From: Phytophthora sp. 'mugwort'
Lineage: Eukaryota; Oomycota; Peronosporomycetes; Peronosporales; Peronosporaceae
Length of the DNA stretch: 64,000 nucleotides
Reading direction: 5' to 3'
NCBI GenBank assembly: GCA_033558025.1
Contig: JAUCEF010000007.1
Span: 5,580,001-5,644,000, forward strand
The position numbers and the translations under genes were made by a program. Under the pieces are notes generated by a model. It had not been told where the DNA came from. It worked only from the letters and a program-made list of their open reading frames with translations, and ran no database searches. Shown here piece by piece: positions 43,802 through 54,781 of this stretch (positions within the stretch are counted from its first letter, which is position 1; every line of letters begins with the position of its first letter).

Positions 43802-44879
43802 GTACACCCTTCTTCATGCCGCGCGGGGTCTTCATCGACATCACAATGTCGCCGGACCCCACAGCCTGAACCACACCGTCGTCCGCGAGATGCACATCCA
43901 CCGGAGAGATCTTCTTGTAGTTCTTCATGTACTCCTTCGAGTACGTCATGTGCTGCGTCGCACCCGAGTCGACCAGCCACACTCCATTCGACTTGGAGGC
44001 ACCCGTGTTACCACCAACCGAGAAGAGGAAGTCGCCAGAGTCGTCTTCACTCTGCGCGATATTCGCTCGTTGCGGCCTCTGCCGCTCCGCGTTCTCGCGG
44101 ATTCGCACCGGACACTTGGCGATCCAATGTCCGTGCTCGCCACAGTAGTGACAGGCACTAGTCTTCTGCGCCTGCCGACCCTTGCGCTTGTTGTCGCTTG
44201 TCATGAACGCTTGACCTTGACCGTGCACGGTGCCGTCCGTACCGCCACCTTGTTCCTTGCGCTTCATGTCCTCATGCAGCAGCCGAGACGTCACGAGTTC
44301 CCACGACAGTGAGTCGGCTCTCGACTCCAACGCCGTGATCAGGAACTGGTACGACTCGCTCAGACTTCCCCAAAGCGTGATCACCAAGTCGTCCTCGCTG
44401 ACCGGAGCGCCCACTGCGTCGAGCTGCTCCGCCAGCATCTTGATCTTGTTAATGTGCTCCAGCACATCATCACCTTCGTCCATCATCGTCGTGAAGAAAC
44501 GCCGACGAAGAAAGAGCTTGTTGGCCAAACTCTTCTTCTCGAAGTGTCCTTCCAGTCTTGACCATGCATCATGCGCGCCACTCGCCGAGCGAGCCAGCGG
44601 CAGCTGCGAATCCTCCATCGCGAGACAGATCATCGCCAGCGCCTTGCGCGACTTCTTCCGAAAGAGCGCTTGATCCGCCGCAGTCTGGCACTGCTCCAGC
44701 TTCACTTCCCCACTTGTCACTTCCCACAGTTCGCGCTCCTCGAGCACCATCTGCATCTTGAACTTCCACGTGTGGAAGTTAGCTCCGTCGAACTTGTTGA
44801 TGCGGAAGGCAGAAGGCGGCGTGGCGTCCATGGCGAAGGCGTAGTCGGGGTCTTCAGAGAAGGCGGGGCTTGGGCTCAT
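43800..44879 (-). pseudogene. Family A (A2) gag-protease, minus, 3'-truncated
   Basis: Open from ATG 44879 (PBS 44872-44883), MSPSPAFSEDPDYAF with DATPPSAFRINKF, through Gag, knuckle CHYCGEHGHWIAKC and protease DSGATQHM to KKGVLT at the inversion joint, about 360 codons. There is no integrase or RT. Missense changes against the 54.8-kb copy include LARSASG for LVRSASG and EQCQTAA for EHCQTAA. Confidence 0.9.
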
Positions 44880-44883
44880 AACC

Positions 44884-45238
44884 AAAAGGCTTGGTCGCTT
44901 GATGGCAAAATGCAAAGTGATTGATTTAGGTCCTAAGTTCGCAAACTCCTTGCTACCTCTAAGCCTACAGTTCTACCTACTGGGTACACTCTACTGGATT
45001 CTCTACTGGATACTGAGTTGCTTCAGCCAATCAGGGAGTGCCACGTAGAGCCCATCATGTACCCACAATCTTGTACCCACCCGTGGCGTAATCGTCCATG
45101 GCGTAAACACCGTCCCATAAACACCGTGACGTAATCTTCGTCTCGTAATCACAGAAATGATTGCGGTGCCACTGAGTGAAGGTCATACCGGTATCCTACC
45201 GGTATACAGCAGCTGGTCGAGACGTCTCCTTGACAACA
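44884..45238 (-). repeat. Family A LTR, long type (355 bp), minus, shared
   Basis: AAAAGGCTTGG...GACAACA. It serves as 5' LTR for the gag on its left and 3' LTR for the copy on its right, so adjacent minus copies share it. Confidence 0.92.
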
Positions 45239-48200
45239 CTCCCACTCAACTCGACATCTGTTGTACCTTGGATCCCGAGCTTTTTCCGAAGAACTTCAAA
45301 CTGCACAGCAGTGATCGCCTTCGTCATGATGTCGGCCAGCATGTCGGTTGTCGAGACGTACTGCAGCACCACTTGACCGTCTTCCACCTTTTCGCGCACG
45401 AAGTGGTAGCGAATGTCGAAGTGCTTGGTGCGCTTGTGGAAGTCCGGGTTCTTGGCCAACGCGATGGAGCCTTATTGTCCTCCTAGATCAGCACTGCGTC
45501 GTCGTTCTTGATCTCACCGATTTCATGCAGGAACGCCTTGAGCCACAACGCCTCTTGCGTAGCTTCCGAGAGCGCCATATACTCGGCCTCTGTCGACGAT
45601 AGCGCTACTGTCCTCTGCTTCTTGCTGCGCCAGCTCACGCATCCACCGTTCATCATGAATGCGTAGCCACTTGTACTGCGACATGACTCGATGTCGCCCG
45701 CCCAGTCCGCATCTGAGTAGCCGCGAATACCTTCCTTGTCCTTCGCGCTGAACTCGATGCCATGCGTCGTCGTGCCTCGAATATACCGAAGTACTCGCTT
45801 GAGTGCCTGCCAGTGTGTGGGACATGGATCCGACGCGAATTGACTTAGTGAGCCCACTGCTGTCGCCAGGTCCGGACGTGTGCCCACCATTAAGTACATG
45901 AGGCAGCCTACAGCATTCCGGTACGGCACGTTCTTCATGGTGTCTTCGTGCTTGCAGTCTCCTTCGCACATGTTCTTGGTTAGCTTGAGTCCCGGATCTT
46001 GTGGCGTTTTCACGGGCTTGCAATCTTCCATGCCAAACTTGTTCAGGATACTTTGCGCGAATTTGGTCTGCCGAATCGTTACAACGCCGGCTTCTCGATC
46101 TTGCTTGATTTCCATACCGAGAAAGTAGCTGAGGTCGCCAAGGTCCGTCATCTCGAACCGATCGCTGAGTGACCGCTTGGTCGATTCCAGCAAGTCATCG
46201 TCGTTGCTTGCAATGATGAGGTCGTCAACGTAGAGCACCACCAGTACCATGATGTCGCCGTCCCTCTTGATGTACACGCAGTGGTCGGTCTTACACTTGG
46301 TGAACTCGATCTATAGCATGAAGTCGTCGATGGTCTGGTTCCACATGCGTGGCGACTGTTTCAATCCGTACAATGACCGCTTGAGCTTGCATACGTACTC
46401 CGGGTGGTCTTCGTCAACGTATCCGTCGGGCTGTTGCATGTAGATTTTCTCGTCCAGCACGCCATTCAGGAAACCCGTCTTGACATCCATCTGATGCAGC
46501 TTGAGACCGTACTTGGCAGCCATGCTCAACACCACCCGGGTCGACGTGAACTTGGCCACTGGTGCGAATGTCTCCTCATAGTCGATGTCGTACTTCTGCG
46601 AGAACCCCTTGGCCACCAGGCGCGCCTTGAACCGCTCGATCTCTCCGGCTTGGTTCTCCTTCACTCGAAACACCCATCGGCAGCCGATCGCCTTGCGTCC
46701 CTTAGGCAACGGCACCACGTCCCACGTCTCGTTCTTGCAAAGCGACTCGTGTTCCGAGTCACAAGCTTCCTTCCACTTGGTTGCGTCCTTGGATTCCATC
46801 GCCGACTTGAATGTGGCCGGCATTTCTCCCACTGAATCCACGACATAAGCAGCCTCGAAGTCTTGACTTTCTTGAGCCGCGGCCGACATCTCGTCCAGAG
46901 TCAGGTGTCGACTCTGCCGCTTGGCACTTGGAACTTCCACAGCTTCTTCCAGCGACTGCGTCCGCGGGTGTCGCTTGCTGCCTGGTTCAAAACCTTCGTC
47001 CTGCGCTGCTTCTTCGTCTTCTTCTTCTTTGTCGTCTTCACCCGACTGCAACGAATCTTGATCCGTCGTCTCTTCATCTTGAATGACCACCACCTCTCTC
47101 TGATGGTAGTCACGTCTCCCACTGTCGAAGACGTCTTCCATAAACTGCGCGTCGCGGCTCACCAGCACGCGACCGCTCTTGATCTCTTCGAAGCGATACG
47201 CTTTCTCATGCTCCGAGTATCCCAGGAACCGACAGCGCACCGACCGAGCGTCAAACTTGGTGCGCTTCTCCTTCGGCACGTGCACGTACGCGTGACAACC
47301 GAACACCTTGAGGTTCGCTAGCAGCGGTTTCTTGCCTGTCCAAACCTGGTGCGGCGACTTGTCGTGGTTGATGGCACGCGTCGGACACCGATTACGGAGG
47401 AACGTAGCTGTCACGACAGCTTCACCCTAATACGTCTCGGGCAATCCAGCATGTTCCAGCATGCAGCGCGCACACTCCACCAACGTCCGGTTCAGGCGCT
47501 CGGCGACTCCGTTCAGCTGAGGCGTGTATGGCGGCGTGAACTTCTGCATGATACCACGGTCCGCACAGAACTTGGCCATCTCACCCGAGGTGTACTCGCC
47601 GCCGTTGTCGCTCCGGGTGTTTTCACGCGCTTGCCGGTCTGAGTTTCAGCAAACGCCACAAACTTAGCGAATTTGGCAGCCACCTCGGACTTGTTGCGCA
47701 GCAAGTACACCACACAGAAGTGCGACTTGTCATCGATAAACGTGACAAAATAGCGCTTGCCACCAACCGTTGGTGTCTGCATGGGGCCGCACACATCGCT
47801 GTGTACGACTTTCAGCACTTGCTTCGCACGGTTTGGCGACGTCTTCATGTAGCTTACTCGCGTTTGCTTGCCGAGTGAGCATCCGTCGCACAGCTCCCAC
47901 TGCTTCACCGACGCCATGTCGATACCAACACCGTAGCCCTTCTTGACGATGGCGTCTAGACCGCCATGGCCGATGTGACCAAGTCGAAGGTGCCAGAGGT
48001 ACGACGTGGTGTCCCCTTGGCGATCCTTCGAACTTGCCGCATTGGCCTCGTCAGGCATCATCGGAGTCATGCACAGCTTGAACAGCCCTTTGCCCTCACG
48101 AGCGCCGAGCTTCCACTTGAGACTCTTCGTTTCAGCGAAGCACCCGTCGCTCTCGAAGATAACTGGCCCGACGTCCTTAGTGAACCGACCAACCGAAAAC

Positions 48201-49318
48201 AGGTTGCGCGACAGCTTCGGAATGTGCCACACGTTCGTGAGTACACCCTTCTTCATGCCGCGCGGGGTCTTCATCGACATCACAATGTCGCCGGACCCCA
48301 CAGCCTGAACCACACCGTCGTCCGCGAGATGCACATCCACCGGAGAGATCTTCTTGTAGTTCTTCATGTACTCCTTCGAGTACGTCATGTGCTGCGTCGC
48401 ACCCGAGTCGACCAGCCACACTCCATTCGACTTGGAGGCACCCGTGTTACCACCAACCGAGAAGAGGAAGTCGCCAGAGTCGTCTTCACTCTGCGCGATA
48501 TTCGCTCGTTGCGGCCTCTGCCGCTCCGCGTTCTCGCGGATTCGCACCGGACACTTGGCGATCCAATGTCCGTGCTCGCCACAGTAGTGACAGGCACTAG
48601 TCTTCTGCGCCTGCCGACCCTTGCGCTTGTTGTCGCTTGTCATGAACGCTTGACCTTGACCGTGCACGGTGCCGTCCGTACCGCCACCTTGTTCCTTGCG
48701 CTTCATGTCCTCATGCAGCAGCCGAGACGTCACGAGTTCCCACGACAGTGAGTCGGCTCTCGACTCCAACGCCGTGATCAGGAACTGGTACGACTCGCTC
48801 AGACTTCCCAAAAGCGTGATCACCAAGTCGTCCTCGCTGACCGGAGCGCCCACTGCGTCGAGCTGCTCCGCCAGCGTCTTGATCTTGTTGATGTGCTCCA
48901 GCACATCATCACCTTCGTCCATCATCGTCGTGAAGAAACGCCGACGAAGAAAGAGCTTGTTGGCCAAACTCTTCTTCTCGAAGTGTCCTTCCAGTCTTGA
49001 CCATGCATCATGCGCGCCACTCGCCGAGCGAACCAGCGGCAGCTGCGAATCCTCCATCGCGAGACAGATCATCGCCAGCGCCTTGCGCGACTTCTTCCGA
49101 AAGAGCGCTTGATCCGCCGCAGTCTGGCACTGCTCCAGCTTCACTTCCCCACTCGTCACTTCCCACAGTTCGCGCTCCTCGAGCACCATCTGCATCTTGA
49201 ACTTCCACGTGTGGAAGTTGGTTCCGGCGAACTTGTTGATGCGGGCGGTCGTAGTCAAAGTGGCGTCCATGGCGAAGGCGTAGTCGGGGTCTTCAGAGAA
49301 GGCGGGGCTTGGGCTCAT
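45196..49318 (-). pseudogene. Family A (A2) gag-pol, at least five inactivating changes
   Basis: ATG 49318, Gag DATLTTTARINKFAGTNF; knuckle, protease and integrase start open to about 47616, where one base is lost (CTCCGGGTGT for CTCCGGAGTGT). TGG to TAG at 47427-47429 follows in KTYWGEA, then a C-terminal integrase/linker/RT frame to TAG 46311-46313 (after DDFML), then RT with YVDD and RNase H to about 45483. There TAC has become TAG (rc CTA near 45485) beside a 1-bp loss. The final piece ends at the LTR-internal stop 45196-45198. RT motif A is DVKTGFLNG. The last two defects are shared with 52306-54465. Confidence 0.92.
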
Positions 49319-49322
49319 AACC

Positions 49323-49678
49323 AAAAGGCTTGGTCGCTTGATGGCAACATGCAAAGTGATTGATTTAGGTCCTTAGTTCGCAAACTCCTTGCTACCTCTA
49401 AGCCTACAGTTCTACCTACTGGGTACACTCTACTGGATTCTCTACTGGATACTGAGTTTGCTTCAGCCAATCAGGAAGTGCCACGTAGAGCCCATCATGT
49501 ACCCACAATCTTGTACCCACCCATGGTGTAATCGTCCATGGCGTAAACACCGTCCCATAAACACCGTGACGTAATCTTCGTCTCGTAATCACAGAAATGA
49601 TTGCGGTGCCACTGAGTGAAGGTCATACCGGTATCCTACCGGTATACAGCAGCTGGTCGAGACGTCTCCTTGACAACA
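49323..49678 (-). repeat. Family A LTR, long type (356 bp), minus, shared
   Basis: 5' LTR of the copy on the left; 3' LTR of the fragment on the right (CTCCCACTCGACTCG, the reversed purine tract, follows at 49679). Confidence 0.92.
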
Positions 49679-52304
49679 CTCCCACTCGACTCGACATCTG
49701 TTGTACCTTGGATCCCGAGCTTTTTCCGAAGAACTTCAAACTGCACAGCAGTGATCGCCTTCGTCATGATGTCGGCCAGCATGTCGGTTGTCGAGACGTA
49801 CTGCAGCACCACTTGACCGTCTTCCACCTTTTCGCGCACGAAGTGGTAGCGAATGTCGATGTGCTTGGTGCGCTTGTGGAACTCCGGGTTCTTGGCCAAC
49901 GCGATGGAGCCTTGGTTGTCCTCGTAGATCAGCACTGCGTCGTCGTTCTTGATCTCACCGATTTCATGCAGGAACGCCTTGAGCCACAACGCCTCTTGCG
50001 TAGCTTCCGAGAGCGCCATATACTCGGCCTCTGTCGACGATAGCGCTACTGTCCTCTGCTTCTTGCTGCGCCAGCTCACGCATCCCCCGTTCATCATGAA
50101 TGCGTAGCCACTTGTACTGCGACGTGACTCGATATCGCCCGCCCAGTCCGCATCTGAGTAGCCGCGAATACCTTCCTTGTTCTTCGCGCTGAACTCGATG
50201 CCATGCGTCGTCGTGCCTCGAATATACCGAAATACTCGCTTGAGTGCCTGCCAGTGTGTGGGACATGGATCCGACGCGAATTGACTTAGTGAGCCCACTG
50301 CTGTCGCCAGGTCCGGACGTGTGCCCACCATTAAGTACATGAGGCAGCCTACAGCATTCCGGTACGGCACGTTCTTCATGGTGTCTTCGTGCTTGCAGTC
50401 TCCTTCGCACATGTTCTTGGTTAGCTTGAGTCCCGGATCTTGTGGTGTTTTCACGGGCTTGCAATCTTCCATGCCAAACTTGTTCAGGATACTTTGCGCG
50501 AATTTTGTCTGCCGAATCGTTACAACGCCGGCTTCTCGATCTTGCTTGATTTCCATACCGAGAAAGTAGCTGAGGTCGCCAAGGTCCGTCATCTCGAACC
50601 GATCGCTGAGTGACCGCTTGGTCGATTCCAGCAAGTCATCGTCGTTGCTTGCAATGATGAGGTCGTCAACGTAGAGCACCACCAGTACCATGATGTCGCC
50701 GTCCCTCTTGATGTACACGCAGTGGTCGGTCTTACACTTGGTGAACTCGATCTTTAGCATGAAGTCGTCGATGGTCTGGTTCCACATGCGTGGCGACTGT
50801 TTCAATCCGTACAATGACCGCTTGAGCTTGCATACGTACTCCGGGTGGTCTTCGTCAACGTATCCGTCGGGCTGTTGCATGTAGGTTTCCTCGTCCAGCA
50901 CGCCATTCAGGAAACCCGTCTTGACATCCGTCTGATGCAGCTTGAGACCGTACTTGGCAGCCATGCTCAACACCACCCGGATCGACGTGAACTTGGCCAC
51001 TGGTGCGAATGTCTCCTCATAGTCGATGTCGTACTTCTGCGAGAACCCCTTGGCCACCAGGCGCGCCTTGAACCGCTCGATCTCTCCGGCTTGGTTCTCC
51101 TTCACTCGAAACACCCATCGGCAGCCGATCGCCTTGCGTCCCTTAGGCAACGGCACCACGTCCCCCGTCTCGTTCTTGCAAAGCGACTCGTGTTCCGAGT
51201 CACAAGCTTCCTTCCACTTGGTTGCGTCCTTGGATTCCATCGCCGACTTGAATGTGGCCGGCATTTCTCCCACTGAATCCACGACATAAGCAGCCTCGAA
51301 GTCTTGACTTTCTTGAGCCGCGGCCGACATCTCGTCCAGAGTCAGGTGTCGACTCTGCCGCTTGGCACTTGGAACTTCCACAGCTTCTTCCAGCGACTGC
51401 GTCCGCGGGTGTCGCTTGCTGCCTGGTTCAAAACCTTCGTCCTGCGCTGCTTCTTCGTCTTCTTCTTCTTTGTCGTCTTCACCCGACTGCAACGAATCTT
51501 GATCCGTCGTCTCTTCATCTTGAATGACCACCACCTCTCTCTGATGGTAGTCACGTCTCCCACTGTCGAAGACGTCTTCCATAAACTGCGCGTCGCGGCT
51601 CACCAGCACGCGACCGCTCTTGATCTCTTCGAAGCGATACGCTTTCTCATGCTCCGAGTATCCCAGGAACCGACAGCGCACCGACCGAGCGTCAAACTTG
51701 GTGCGCTTCTCCTTCGGCACGTGCACGTACGCGTGGCAACCGAACACCTTGAGGTTCGCTAGCAGCGGTTTCTTGCCTGTCCAAACCTGGTGCGGCGACT
51801 TGTCGTGGTTGATGGCACGCGTCGGACACCGATTACGGAGGAACGTAGCTGTTACGACAGCTTCACCCCAATACGTCTTGGGCAATCCAGCATGTTCCAG
51901 CATGCAGCGCGCACACTCCACCAACGTCCGGTTCATGCGCTCGGCGACTCCGTTCAGCTGAGGCGTGTATGGCGGCGTGAACCTCTGCATGATACCACGG
52001 TCCGCACAGAACTTGGCCATCTCACCCGAGGTGTACTCGCCGCCGTTGTCGCTCCGGAGTGTTTTCACGCGCTTGCCGGTCTGAGTTTCAGCAAACGCCA
52101 CAAACTTAGCGAATTTGGCAGCCACCTCGGACTTGTTCCGGAGCAAGTACACCACACAGAAGTGCGACTTGTCGTCAATGAACGTGACGAAGTAGCGCTT
52201 GCCACCAACCGTTGGTGTCTGCATGGGGCCGCACACATCGCTGTGAACCACCTCCAGCACTTGCTTCGCACGGTTCGGCGACGACTTCATGTAGCTCACT
52301 CGCT
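49636..52304 (-). CDS. Family A (A2) integrase-RT-RNase H, open frame, 5'-truncated by inversion
   Basis: About 890 codons open from RVSYMKSSPNRAKQ (just after the integrase HHCC) to the TAG inside the LTR. It has integrase VVHSD and RSDNGGEY, an acidic linker, RT motif A as TDVKTGFLNG, YVDD (rc 50662-50673), RNase H SDADWAGD and STEAEYMAL. It is the least damaged A2 pol in the right part of the window. Odd residues: KNETGDVV where others have KNETWDVV, and HQTDVK for HQMDVK. Gag, protease and HHCC are lost at the joint 52304/52306. Confidence 0.88.
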
Positions 52305-52306
52305 GC
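52304..52306. other. Second LTR-free inversion joint, A minus / A plus
   Basis: Minus-strand A integrase ...CTCACTCGC meets plus-strand A integrase CAAGTCGCCGCACC, with TG between that fits neither side (positions 52304-52305). The two-base filler suggests end-joining. The plus side resumes about 500 bp further along the gene than the minus side ended, leaving a hairpin-like loop of unmatched sequence. Confidence 0.85.
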
Positions 52307-54465
52307 AAGTCGCCGCACCAGGTTTGGACAGGCAAGAAACCGCTGCTAGCGAACCTCAAGGTGTTCGGTTGCCACGCGTACGTGCACGTGCCGAAGGAGA
52401 AGCGCACCAAGTTTGACGCTCGGTCGGTGCGCTGTCGGTTCCTGGGATACTCGGAGCATGAGAAAGCGTATCGCTTCGAAGAGATCAAGAGCGGTCGCGT
52501 GCTGGTGAGCCGCGACGCGCAGTTTATGGAAGACGTCTTCGACAGTGGGAGACGTGACTACCATCAGAGAGAGGTGGTGGTCATTCAAGATGAAGAGACG
52601 ACGGATCAAGATTCGTTGCAGTCGGGTGAAGACGACAAAGAAGACGAAGAAGCAGCGCGGGACGAAGGTTTTGAACCAGGCAGCAAGCGACACCCGCGGA
52701 CGCAGTCGCTGGAAGAAGCTGTGGAAGTTCCAAGTGCCAAGCGGCAGAGTCGACACCTGACTCTGGACGAGATGTCGGCCGCGGCTCAAGAAAGTCAAGA
52801 CTTCGAGGCTGCTTATGTCGTGGATTCAGTGGGAGAAATGCCGGCCACATTCAAGTCGGCGATGGAATCCAAGGACGCAACCAAGTGGAAGGAAGCTTGT
52901 GACTCGGAACACGAGTCGCTTTGCAAGAACGAGACGTGGGACGTGGTGCCGTTGCCTAAGGGACGCAAGGCGATCGGCTGCCGATGGGTGTTTCGAGTGA
53001 AGGAGAACCAAGCCGGAGAGATCGAGCGGTTCAAGGCGCGCCTGGTGGCCAAGGGGTTCTCGCAGAAGTACGACATCGACTATGAGGAGACATTCGCACC
53101 AGTGGCCAAGTTCACGTCGACCCGGGTGGTGTTGAGCATGGCTGCCAAGTACGGTCTCAAGCTGCATCAGATGGATGTCAAGACGGGTTTCCTGAATGGC
53201 GTGCTGGACGAGGAAATCTACATGCAACAGCCCGACGGATACGTTGACGAAGACCACCCGGAGTACGTATGCAAGCTCAAGCGGTCATTGTACGGATTGA
53301 AACAGTCGCCACGCATGTGGAACCAGACCATCGACGACTTCATGCTATAGATCGAGTTCACCAAGTGTAAGACCGACCACTGCGTGTACATCAAGAGGGA
53401 CGGCGACATCATGGTACTGGTGGTGCTCTACGTTGACGACCTCATCATTGCAAGCAACGACGATGACTTGCTGGAATCGACCAAGCGGTCACTCAGCGAT
53501 CGGTTCGAGATGACGGACCTTGGCGACCTCAGCTACTTTCTCGGTATGGAAATCAAGCAAGATCGAGAAGCCGGCGTTGTAACGATTCGGCAGACAAAAT
53601 TCGCGCAAAGTATCCTGAACAAGTTTGGCATGGAAGATTGCAAGCCCGTGAAAACACCACAAGATCCGGGACTCAAGCTAACCAAGAACATGTGCGAAGG
53701 AGACTGCAAGCACGAAGACACCATGAAGAACGTGCCGTACCGGAATGCTGTAGGCTGCCTCATGTACTTAATGGTGGGCACACGTCCGGACCTGGCGACA
53801 GCAGTGGGCTCACTAAGTCAATTCGCGTCGGATCCATGTCCCACACACTGGCAGGCACTCAAGCGAGTACTTCGGTATATTCGAGGCACGACGACGCATG
53901 GCATCGAGTTCAGCGCGAAGGACAAGGAAGGTATTCGCGGCTACTCAGATGCGGACTGGGCGGGCGACATCGAGTCATGTCGCAGTACAAGTGGCTACGC
54001 ATTCATGATGAACGGTGGATGCGTGAGCTGGCGCAGCAAGAAGCAGAGGACAGTGGCGCTATCGTCGACAGAGGCTGAGTATATGGCGCTCTCGGAAGCT
54101 ACGCAAGAGGCGTTGTGGCTCAAGGCGTTCCTGCATGAAATCGGTGAGATCAAGAACGACGACGCAGTGCTGATCTAGGAGGACAATAAGGCTCCATCGC
54201 GTTGGCCAAGAACCCGGAGTTCCACAAGCGCACCAAGCACTTCGACATTCGCTACCACTTCGTGCGCGAAAAGGTGGAAGACGGTCAAGTGGTGCTGCAG
54301 TACGTCTCGACAACCGACATGCTGGCCGACATCATGACGAAGGCGATCTCTGCTGTGCAGTTTGAAGTTCTTCGAAAAAAGCTCGGGATCCAAGGTGCAA
54401 CAGCTGTCGAGTCGAGTGGGAGTGTTGTCAAGGAGACGTCTCGACCAGCTGCTGTATACCGGTAG
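52306..54465 (+). pseudogene. Family A (A2) integrase C-end to RNase H with nonsense and frameshift
   Basis: Frame from the integrase C-part (ANLKVFGCHAYVHV) through a linker shortened by two residues (DDKEDEEA), RT motif A DVKTGFLNG to TAG 53348-53350, then the same frame with YVDD near 53430 to TAG 54176-54178. One base is lost just after (GACAATAAGG for GACAACCAAGG), and the last frame ends in the LTR at 54465. Both stops recur in the minus copy 45196-49318. Confidence 0.92.
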
Positions 54466-54777
54466 GATACCGGTATGACCTTCACTCAGTGGCACCGCAA
54501 TCATTTCTGTGATTACGAGACGAAGATTACGTCACGGTGTTTATGGGACGGTGTTTACGCCATGGACGATTACGCCACGGGTGGGTACAAGATTGTGGGT
54601 ACATGATGGGCTCTACGTGGCACTCCCTGATTGGCTGAAGCAACTCAGTATCCAGTAGAGAATCCAGTAGAGTGCACCCAGTAGGTAGAACTGTAGGCTT
54701 AGAGGTAGCAAGGAGTTTGCGAACTTAGGACCTAAATCAATCACTTTGCATTTTGCCATCAAGCGACCAAGCCTTTT
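54423..54777 (+). repeat. Family A LTR, long type (355 bp), shared
   Basis: Preceded by GTGGGAG and followed by the PBS at 54778. Inr/FPR TCACTTTGCATTTTGCC at 54741-54757. Confidence 0.93.
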
Positions 54778-54781
54778 GGTT

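Larger units (their letters stand above)
44884..49678 (-). mobile_element. Family A (A2) complete-length copy, minus
   Basis: 4,795 bp with long LTRs at both ends (355 and 356 bp). They differ at several sites, such as TGAGTTTGCTTC against TGAGTTGCTTC and CCATGGTGTAATC against CCGTGGCGTAATC, so they are old or exchanged. Both outer flanks are further A2 sequence in the same orientation: a tandem of LTR-sharing copies. Confidence 0.9.
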
